This document shows positions 1 to 5,284 of a DNA stretch of 56,072 nt, piece by piece. Below the pieces are notes generated by a model. The model was not told where the DNA came from. It searched no databases and saw nothing but the letters and a program-made list of their open reading frames with translations. The stretch is taken from assembly GCA_964556705.1 (NCBI GenBank), contig CAZKXX010000011.1:1-56072 (forward strand), read 5' to 3'. Origin of the DNA: CAZKXX01 sp964556705. GTDB lineage: Bacteria > Acidobacteriota > Terriglobia > UBA7540. Position numbers and translations under genes: made by a program. Each line of letters opens with the position of its first letter. Position 1 is the stretch's first letter.

Positions 1-1306
1 CGGCGCCCGGCTCGGCCAGACCCGCCGCGGCGAGCGCTTCGTAGAGCGCCGGAAGATCGCTCTTGCTCACCCAGCGGATGACGAAGTTCTGCTCGACGGT
101 CGTCCGCACCGTCTCGCGCGTGAACCGGCGGACGATATCCGCGAGCGACCGGAGTTGGTCCGCCGTGATGTCACCGAGGGGCAGTGCGACCGTCGCGACG
201 ACGTAGCCTTCCTGGCGCTGCGGCCGCACGTTCGTCTTCACCCACTGTGCGAACGGGCGGGAAAGAATTTCGGGGAGTTCGCCCGGCGGGTGCAGCGGCT
301 CCTCGGCAAAGTCTTCCGCGCCCTCCAGAAATTCCCTCCAGCGCGGATCGGGCGCGAGCGTCGCGCGCTCTTCGAGCACCGCCTCGCGGAATTTTTCAAT
401 CCCCCAGTCGCTCACCAGGAATTTGATGCGCGCGCGGTTGCGGTTCTTCTTTTCGCCGTAACGCGCGAAGACGCGCGCAATCGCCTGCGATAGCGGCAGA
501 ATCTCTTCCGGCGGCACGAAGGATTCGAACAGCTTCGCCTGATAGGGAACGGTCCCCAGCCCGCCGCCGACGTACATCTCAAACCCGCGCTTCTCGACGC
601 CGTTCTCCTGCCGCTTCACGGCGATGAAGCCGAGATCGTGCATGCTGGTCAGGCCGCAGGCGTGCTGCGAGCAGCCGCTGAACGCCGGCTTGAATTTGCG
701 CCCGAAATTCTGCGTGTCCGGATGCCCCAGCAGGAAGCGCGACAGGGCGCGGGCGTAGGGCGTCACGTCAAACGTTTCGTCGGGGCAGACGCCCGCGTAG
801 GGGCAGCCCGTCACGTTGCGGACGGTATTCCCGCACGCTTCGCGCGTTGTGATCTTCACCGCCGCCAGCCGCCGCATCAGCGTCGGTGTGTCGTCAATGT
901 GCACGTAGTGGAGCTGGAAGTCCTGCCGCGTGGTGACGTGCGCCACGCCGTCGGAATATTCCTCGGCGAGTTCGGCGAGCGTCTCCAGTTGCTCGGCGTT
1001 CAGCCCCCCCGCCGGAATCTTAATACGCTGCATCCCCGGCGCGTCCCACAGTGTGCCCGGCCCTTTCGTCAGGTCTTTGGAAGGGTAGCCGAGGTTCTGC
1101 ACCTTCTTGCCGTCATGCCGCTGGCCGTTATCGTAGCGCTGGCCGTAAACGCCCCGCCGCAGGCGCGTTTCGGCGAACAGACGCTCGTCAAGCTTGCCCT
1201 GCCGGCGCAGTTCGAGTTCGGTCTCGTAAATCTCCACTTCGCGCGCCAGCGCTTCGGGCATGCGGTCGAGCAGTCGTTCTTTCCACAAGGCGTTTGAGGC
1301 TTTCAT
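1..1306 (-). CDS. Nitrite/sulfite reductase (ferredoxin type), N-terminal 435 residues, runs off left edge
   Basis: Siroheme/4Fe-4S enzyme that reduces sulfite to sulfide (or nitrite to ammonia) with six electrons. Translation from ATG 1306 is open to the window edge. It shows the family half-repeat: a ferredoxin-like segment with TRQDFQLHYVHI near residue 130, then VRNVTGCPYAGVC near 165, and FSGCSQHACGLTSMHDLGF near 210. The true cluster-ligating cysteines of this family lie in the C-terminal half and are outside the window, so sulfite and nitrite preference cannot be separated by residues. GGAG at 1315-1318 is the ribosome site, 8 bases before ATG. The cysteine-codon leader upstream argues for sulfite reduction in cysteine synthesis (inference). 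Confidence 0.93.
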   Translation of the reverse strand, partial: MKASNALWKERLLDRMPEALAREVEIYETELELRRQGKLDERLFAETRLRRGVYGQRYDNGQRHDGKKVQNLGYPSKDLTKGPGTLWDAPGMQRIKIPAGGLNAEQLETLAELAEEYSDGVAHVTTRQDFQLHYVHIDDTPTLMRRLAAVKITTREACGNTVRNVTGCPYAGVCPDETFDVTPYARALSRFLLGHPDTQNFGRKFKPAFSGCSQHACGLTSMHDLGFIAVKRQENGVEKRGFEMYVGGGLGTVPYQAKLFESFVPPEEILPLSQAIARVFARYGEKKNRNRARIKFLVSDWGIEKFREAVLEERATLAPDPRWREFLEGAEDFAEEPLHPPGELPEILSRPFAQWVKTNVRPQRQEGYVVATVALPLGDITADQLRSLADIVRRFTRETVRTTVEQNFVIRWVSKSDLPALYEALAAAGLAEPGA

Positions 1307-1318
1307 GCTTGCGGCTCC

Positions 1319-1363
1319 AAAAAGAAAAACCCACCACCGGACCTGGCTTCGTCCGACGGTGGG
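1319..1363 (-). terminator. Intrinsic terminator/attenuator just before sulfite reductase
   Basis: On the minus strand CCCACCGTCGGAC (1363-1351) pairs with GTCCGGTGGTGGG (1342-1330) around an 8-base loop. Eleven of 13 positions pair, with a two-base internal mismatch. A T-rich tract (TTTTTCTTTTT, 1329-1319) follows. It ends one base before the ribosome site of the downstream gene, which is the position expected of a conditional terminator and not of an operon end. Confidence 0.85.
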
Positions 1364-1458
1364 TGGGATTAAAGCGCTTGGTCTTGAACTACCTGGGCGG
1401 TAATCCTCCACACGTCGGCCGACGACAACAGCAACAACACATCGTGCCGCAGTGGAGG
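1353..1458 (-). promoter_or_regulatory. Attenuator switch: competing helices across the Cys leader
   Basis: Besides the terminator, two alternative helices are visible. Helix 1 pairs CCTCCAC (1458-1452, before the leader ATG) with GTGGAGG (1411-1405, inside the leader ORF). Helix 2 pairs CCGACGTGTGG (1418-1408) with CCACCGTCGG (1362-1353, the 5' arm of the terminator), 10 pairs with one bulged T. The two share 1411-1408 and helix 2 destroys the terminator. A ribosome stalled on Cys codons 2-6 (1439-1425) would block helix 1 and leave helix 2 free, so transcription would continue when Cys-tRNA is scarce. The base pairing is read from sequence; the mechanism is inferred. Confidence 0.7.
1389..1442 (-). 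CDS. Cysteine-rich leader peptide MCCCCCRRPTCGGLPPR
   Basis: A 17-codon ORF lies 83 bases upstream of the sulfite reductase start and is too short for normal gene calling. It reads Met, five consecutive Cys codons, Arg-Arg, then a sixth Cys at residue 11, ending TAG at 1389-1391. Poly-Cys leader peptides that control cysteine-biosynthesis operons by ribosome stalling are described in mycobacteria; similarity here is by design, not by a database hit. There is no clear Shine-Dalgarno. The ATG is about 32 bases after the predicted transcription start. Promoter before it and terminator after it make a chance ORF unlikely. Confidence 0.82.
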   Translation of the reverse strand: MCCCCCRRPTCGGLPPR

Positions 1459-1481
1459 CAACTACCCATAACGTCCCACCC

Positions 1482-1510
1482 AGCGTAGGTTAATCGGACA
1501 AAAAAGTCAA
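1482..1510 (-). promoter_or_regulatory. Sigma-70 type promoter of the Cys leader and sulfite reductase
   Basis: TTGACT (1510-1505), 17-base spacer, TACGCT (1487-1482) on the minus strand. Transcription would start near 1475, giving a leader of about 170 bases that contains the Cys peptide and terminator. Confidence 0.6.
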
Positions 1511-1574
1511 GTAGTCAGCCGACCCCGTCGGTGCCACCTTCGAGCGTGCCTCCGAGCTCGGTCATCCGACATTT

Positions 1575-1827
1575 CACCCGTCTTGAATCGAGAATCCTGA
1601 ATTTCGGATCGAGCGCCGCCGGCCGCGCAAACCGGTCGTCGGGGCGGCTCTTGTCCCGAGACTTCGCTTCGGGACGCTGAGCCAGTCGAAGCGCGGCCGC
1701 CCCAAAAGGCTCGCGGCTTTCGATCTTTCGATTTCCGCGCGTGTCACCACGGGATTCCCGTCCCGACGCTTCGGTCGGGATCGCCGTCCTTCGCGAGAAT
1801 GACGCGAGAGGGGCGCGTGCGGCGGGC
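1575..1827. repeat. Non-coding, repeat-like spacer with several hairpins
   Basis: No gene is recognised between the HAAS gene end and the sulfite reductase promoter. The stretch holds GC-rich hairpins such as GTCCCGAGACTTCGCTTCGGGAC near 1651-1673 (part) and TCCCGACGCTTCGGTCGGGA near 1759-1778. Its minus-strand translation contains HSREG..SRPKRRDGNP, the kind of spurious peptide produced by interspersed extragenic repeats that carry inverted arms (compare the VIPAKAGI-type repeats). This looks like a composite REP-like element; copy number cannot be judged from one window. Confidence 0.5.
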
Positions 1828-2793
1828 TCACAAAGACGGCGCGGGCGACAGTGGCGCGGGGGGTTTACGGGTCAGCAGCCGGTACAGGCGCGTTCCGGCT
1901 TCGATAAGGATGATGGCGAAGATGACTTTGAGAACGCCTTTAACGATCCAGTCGTAGCGGAAGACGGGGGGGCCGAGGATGATGAGGAGGACGATGGTGC
2001 CGCCGAAGAGGCCCAGGCCGAACTCCGCCCAGCGCGTCACAGGACGCCAGCGGCCGTGGCGCAGGACGGCAAGATTAAGCGCGAAAGCCAGCGCCCACCC
2101 GATATTCAGCAGCGGCAGATACATGCCGAACTCGGGCCGCAGCAGGGGGAGCATGTGCCAATGCCCGTCGGTAAGGTAGAAGATGCCGACGTAGGAGGGG
2201 AAGAAGTTGAAGAGAATCACCAGCGCCAGCGTGGCGTAAAGGGAAAAGACATGACCGGCGGGAGAAATGCGGTCGTGGTCTTCGACGGGCGGAAGCGTGG
2301 CGGGGTCCCACGGCTCCGGCTCGATTCTGGGGTGGAAATGCAGCCGCTCGGCGAGGGCAAACGAGAAGGTGACGAGCGCGAGGTTGAAGAAGGAGGTGGT
2401 GATAAACCGCCACGTCAGGCCGAAGAGCGCCGCGGGGGTCATGCGGTCGAGCGGGCCGCCGGGTGTGGCGAGCACGGCCATGACGCCCAGCGCGATAAAC
2501 AGCGCGCCGAGAATCACGAGCACGATCTTGACCACTATTTTGTAGGCGGGGAAGAGGCGCGGGCCGATGAGGTACTGCGGCTCGGGCGCGTAGCGGGTGG
2601 CGACCTCCCGGGGCGAGCCGAATTCGCGCAGCACGTCGGTGGCGAGCGCAGCGTCGGCGGGCCGGCCGGACGCGCGGGCGCGCTCCTCGAGCGTTTCGGT
2701 CAGCAGCGAATAGAGCTCGGCCTCGACGTCGGCGCGCATTCGGGAGGGAAGCTGACGGCCTACTTCATGGACATAACGCGCGATGAGTTCCAT
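1828..2793 (-). CDS. HAAS-domain membrane protein partnered with PadR
   Basis: A 321-residue protein with a soluble helical N-terminus (about 1-75, MELIARYVHEVGRQLPSRMR...) followed by about six hydrophobic segments. The N-terminal part matches the HAAS (DUF1700-like) pattern: a cytoplasmic helical domain with L.EFGSPREVATRY near residue 60, known to sit beside PadR regulators and thought to act as a membrane signalling partner. It lies 15 bases after the PadR gene and is surely co-transcribed with it. The signal sensed is unknown. Confidence 0.8.
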   Translation of the reverse strand: MELIARYVHEVGRQLPSRMRADVEAELYSLLTETLEERARASGRPADAALATDVLREFGSPREVATRYAPEPQYLIGPRLFPAYKIVVKIVLVILGALFIALGVMAVLATPGGPLDRMTPAALFGLTWRFITTSFFNLALVTFSFALAERLHFHPRIEPEPWDPATLPPVEDHDRISPAGHVFSLYATLALVILFNFFPSYVGIFYLTDGHWHMLPLLRPEFGMYLPLLNIGWALAFALNLAVLRHGRWRPVTRWAEFGLGLFGGTIVLLIILGPPVFRYDWIVKGVLKVIFAIILIEAGTRLYRLLTRKPPAPLSPAPSL

Positions 2794-2808
2794 GACCGAA
2801 TTCTCCTC

Positions 2809-3150
2809 TCAGCCGAGCAGCCGCTCCATGGCGCGGGCGAGGGCGCGCCACTCGCGACTCAAGTCTTCGAGCGCCGCCTCGCCGGCGGCGGTCAGGCGGT
2901 AGTAGCGGCGCGGGCGGCTGTCTTCGAGCCGCCAGCGGCTCTTGAGCAGGCCCTGCGACTCGATGCGGCGCAGCAAGGGATAGAGCGTGCCCTCGTCGAT
3001 CTCCAGACCCTGCTCGGCGAGGGCGCGTTTGAGCGAATAACCGTACTGCTCCTGGCGCAATCGGGTGAGGACGGCGAGGACCAGCGCGCCGCGGCGGAAT
3101 TCCAGCGAAAGGTTTTCGCGCAGCTCAGACTGTGGACCACCCGCTACCAT
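2809..3150 (-). CDS. PadR family transcriptional regulator
   Basis: A 113-residue winged-helix protein: LVLAVLTRLRQEQYGYSLKRAL, EGTLYPLLRRIESQGLL, and RRYYRLTAAGEAAL are the classic PadR N-domain helices and wing. PadR proteins repress their own operon and often a neighbouring effector; here the partner is the HAAS membrane protein. ATG 3150 lies almost at the predicted transcription start, so the mRNA may be leaderless. Divergent from the bactofilin-like gene at 3305. Confidence 0.92.
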   Translation of the reverse strand: MVAGGPQSELRENLSLEFRRGALVLAVLTRLRQEQYGYSLKRALAEQGLEIDEGTLYPLLRRIESQGLLKSRWRLEDSRPRRYYRLTAAGEAALEDLSREWRALARAMERLLG

Positions 3151-3157
3151 GTTTCAT

Positions 3158-3186
3158 CACTTACCATGCGCTACACAGTATGTCAA
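3158..3186 (-). promoter_or_regulatory. padR promoter with imperfect operator dyad in the spacer
   Basis: TTGACA (3186-3181), 17-base spacer, TAAGTG (3163-3158) on the minus strand. The spacer and flank contain an imperfect dyad TACTGTG-N5-CATGGTA (about 3180-3162), a reasonable PadR operator for autoregulation. The predicted start of transcription is about 3151, one base before the ATG. Confidence 0.55.
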
Positions 3187-3232
3187 GCAATTTCGTCCGT
3201 TTCTTGTGTCCGCCGGCAGCCCTTTGTGCCGG

Positions 3233-3262
3233 TTGACTTTATGCCCCGCTCCGGCATAGGTT
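3233..3262 (+). promoter_or_regulatory. Promoter of the bactofilin-like gene
   Basis: TTGACT (3233-3238), 18-base spacer, TAGGTT (3257-3262). It gives a 5' untranslated region of about 36 bases before GTG 3305. Confidence 0.5.
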
Positions 3263-3304
3263 GGCGAGTCGGCTTTTGGCAGGCCGAGCCGGGAGGGAAA
3301 CCGC

Positions 3305-4219
3305 GTGCCTAAATCCTTTGCGATGATCGCTCTGCTGGCCGGTCTGGTGTCTGGCGCGACGCCGGCGCGCGCCCAGGACGACGCCCTGAGCTTCGCCCGC
3401 GACATTGTCATTCCCAAGGGCCAGACGGCCGGCGACGCCGTCTGCTTTCTCTGCGCCATTCGAGTCGAGGGCGACCTCTACGGCGACGCGGTGACGATCG
3501 GCGGCGAAGTGGAAATTTCGGGAAGAGTGATGGGCGATGCGGTGGCGGCGGGCGGGGGGATGCAACTAGCCTCCGGCGCGAAGGTGGGCGGCGAAGCGGT
3601 GGCGGTGGGTGGGCCGCTGGTGATGGCGCCCGGCGCCGAGGCTTCCGGCGGTCACGAATCGCAGGAATGGATCTATCTACCCGGGCAGCGCGTGCCGCGC
3701 TTGAAGTCCGTGGTGACGGCGGTGCTGGTGAATTTCGGTCTGGCGCTGCTGGCGCTGGTGGGAGCGCGCGGGCGGCGCGTGGAGCGGGTGGCCGAAGCGG
3801 CCGTCTCGCGGCCCTTGCTGACGCTGGTGACGGGCGCGGCGGTCTTCGGCGTGACGAACCTGCTGTATATCGGCGTGGCGTCCGCGCGCGCCGCGACCGC
3901 GCTGCTGGCGGTTTTCGTGACGCTCTGGCTGGTGGCCAGCGTCGCGCTGGGCTACGCGGGACTGAGTCTGGCGTTGGGGCGCCGGCTGGCGGGGGCCTCG
4001 CGGACCTGGCTCGCTGCCCTGGCCGGCGTGGCCGTCTGGACGGGGCTGCAACTGATTCCCATCGCCGGCGCCGCGGTGGCCGCGGTGCTTCTCGTCGCCG
4101 GGCTGGGCTCGACGGTCTCGAGCGGTTACGGCGAGTCGGCGGACTGGCTGGCGGCGATGTTTCCGCAGCGGCGCGCGCCGACGCCCGATTCGGGAGTGGG
4201 CGCCGGCGACGCGTCCTGA
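3305..4219 (+). CDS. Membrane protein with N-terminal bactofilin-like beta-repeat domain
   Basis: A 304-residue protein from GTG 3305 (GGGAGG seven bases upstream). Residues 1-23 form a signal peptide ending ARAQ. Residues about 35-115 are short Gly-rich beta repeats (VEGDLYGDAVTIGG, ISGRVMGDAVAAGG, KVGGEAVAVGG), typical of the bactofilin/polymer-forming cytoskeletal fold. The remainder has several transmembrane helices. A signal peptide places the beta domain outside the cytoplasm, so a cytoskeletal role is doubtful. Similar proteins often sit beside sigma/anti-sigma pairs, as here. Function unknown. Confidence 0.75.
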   Translation: MPKSFAMIALLAGLVSGATPARAQDDALSFARDIVIPKGQTAGDAVCFLCAIRVEGDLYGDAVTIGGEVEISGRVMGDAVAAGGGMQLASGAKVGGEAVAVGGPLVMAPGAEASGGHESQEWIYLPGQRVPRLKSVVTAVLVNFGLALLALVGARGRRVERVAEAAVSRPLLTLVTGAAVFGVTNLLYIGVASARAATALLAVFVTLWLVASVALGYAGLSLALGRRLAGASRTWLAALAGVAVWTGLQLIPIAGAAVAAVLLVAGLGSTVSSGYGESADWLAAMFPQRRAPTPDSGVGAGDAS

Positions 4220-4370
4220 GGCCGGGCCGGCCAGGCAGACGAGAAGAAAGTTGCGACGTTCCTTTCCGGGGCGCATCGGATGGAATGAGCGGCCCGAAGG
4301 ATTCCTCGAGGAAGGGCGTCTGCGGAAAGAGCGCGGCGCGCCAGTCGCCGGGCCGGCGCTGCGTCCAACG

Positions 4371-4961
4371 ATGCCCACGCACCTGGACAACGAAGCTACC
4401 CTCGTCGCGGAAGCGCGCGCGGGCGACGCCGAGGCGTTTACGCGTCTGGTGCGGCAGTACGATCGGAACATCTACCGCGTGGCGCTGAATATCACGGGAA
4501 ATCACGAAGACGCCGAAGACGTCCTCCAGGAAGCGATGCTCAAGGCGTACGAAAAGCTCGAGCAGTTTCAGGGCGACTCGCGCTTCTACACCTGGCTGGT
4601 GCGCATCACGGTGAACGAAGCGCTGATGAAGCTGCGCAAGCGCCGCGGCGCGCCGCCCCTCTCGCTCGACGAGCCCGTGGAAGGCGAAGACGATTCCTTC
4701 ATGCCGCGCGAGGTGGAAGACTGGCGCGACAATCCCGAGCAGCAGTTTGCCAGAGACGAGCTGCAACGGCTCCTGAACGGCGCCGTGGAAAGTCTGGAGC
4801 TGCCGTACCGCGCGGTCTTCCTGCTGCGCGACGTGGAGGGATTTTCGACCGAAGACACGGCGGAGGCGCTGGGCCTTTCCGTGCCGGCCGTGAAATCGCG
4901 GCTGTTGCGCGCGCGGCTGAAGCTGCGCGAACGCCTGAACCGGCATTTTCGCAAGGGGTAG
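4371..4961 (+). CDS. rpoE: ECF RNA polymerase sigma factor (RpoE-like)
   Basis: A 196-residue sigma-70 family factor. Region 2 is RLVRQYDRNIYRVALNIT..EDAEDVLQEAMLKAYEKLEQF (residues ~20-70); region 4 is LPYRAVFLLRDVEGFSTEDTAEAL followed by VPAVKSRLLRARLKLRERL (~140-190). ATG 4371 starts it at the usual place before region 2, although the frame is open upstream to 4251. The zinc-finger anti-sigma gene begins 4 bases after the stop, so the pair is co-expressed. Confidence 0.93.
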   Translation: MPTHLDNEATLVAEARAGDAEAFTRLVRQYDRNIYRVALNITGNHEDAEDVLQEAMLKAYEKLEQFQGDSRFYTWLVRITVNEALMKLRKRRGAPPLSLDEPVEGEDDSFMPREVEDWRDNPEQQFARDELQRLLNGAVESLELPYRAVFLLRDVEGFSTEDTAEALGLSVPAVKSRLLRARLKLRERLNRHFRKG

Positions 4962-4965
4962 CCCA

Positions 4966-5214
4966 TTGAAGTGTAAAGAAGTCATTCGACAACTTTCCGA
5001 ATACCTCGACTCCGAGCTGACGCCCGAGCTGGCGCGGCGCCTTGAAGAACACCTGGCGCTGTGCGAGGACTGCCGTCTCGTCGTGGACACCTGCCGGAAA
5101 ACCATCGAAATCTACTGCAACACCGAACCACTGCCGTTGCCGGATGACGTTCGGAACCGACTGGACCGCGCGCTGGCGGAAAGAATCCAGAAACGGTCGC
5201 AGGGCCCGCGATGA
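4966..5214 (+). CDS. Zinc-finger anti-sigma factor (ZAS type), soluble
   Basis: An 82-residue protein starting at TTG 4966. It carries the zinc-finger anti-sigma signature: an N-terminal Cys (CKEVIRQLSEYLD) and HLALCEDC, that is His-x3-Cys-x2-Cys. No transmembrane helix follows, so it is cytoplasmic like the thiol-responsive RsrA/ChrR group, and not membrane-bound. It should bind and inhibit the upstream ECF factor. Redox or metal sensing through the Cys/His site is plausible; the membrane redox protein immediately downstream fits that idea (inference). Confidence 0.88.
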   Translation: MKCKEVIRQLSEYLDSELTPELARRLEEHLALCEDCRLVVDTCRKTIEIYCNTEPLPLPDDVRNRLDRALAERIQKRSQGPR

Positions 5215-5284
5215 CACTCGCGGGGCGGCGCCGCGGTCGCGGCGCTCATCGAGCGCCGCGACAGGAGCGGAGCCGGGATTCGGA

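Noticed and set aside
665..690. Unusual Cys-x4-Cys spacing in the sulfite reductase, read as a broken 4Fe-4S site
   Set aside because: This is the N-terminal half-repeat; the functional cluster ligands lie in the C-terminal half outside the window.
1330..1342. SAM or other metabolite riboswitch in the sulfite reductase leader
   Set aside because: No conserved aptamer core is recognisable, and the poly-Cys ORF with competing helices explains the terminator.
1741..3312. 523-codon plus-strand open frame opposite the HAAS and PadR genes
   Set aside because: Antisense shadow; both minus-strand genes have clear families.
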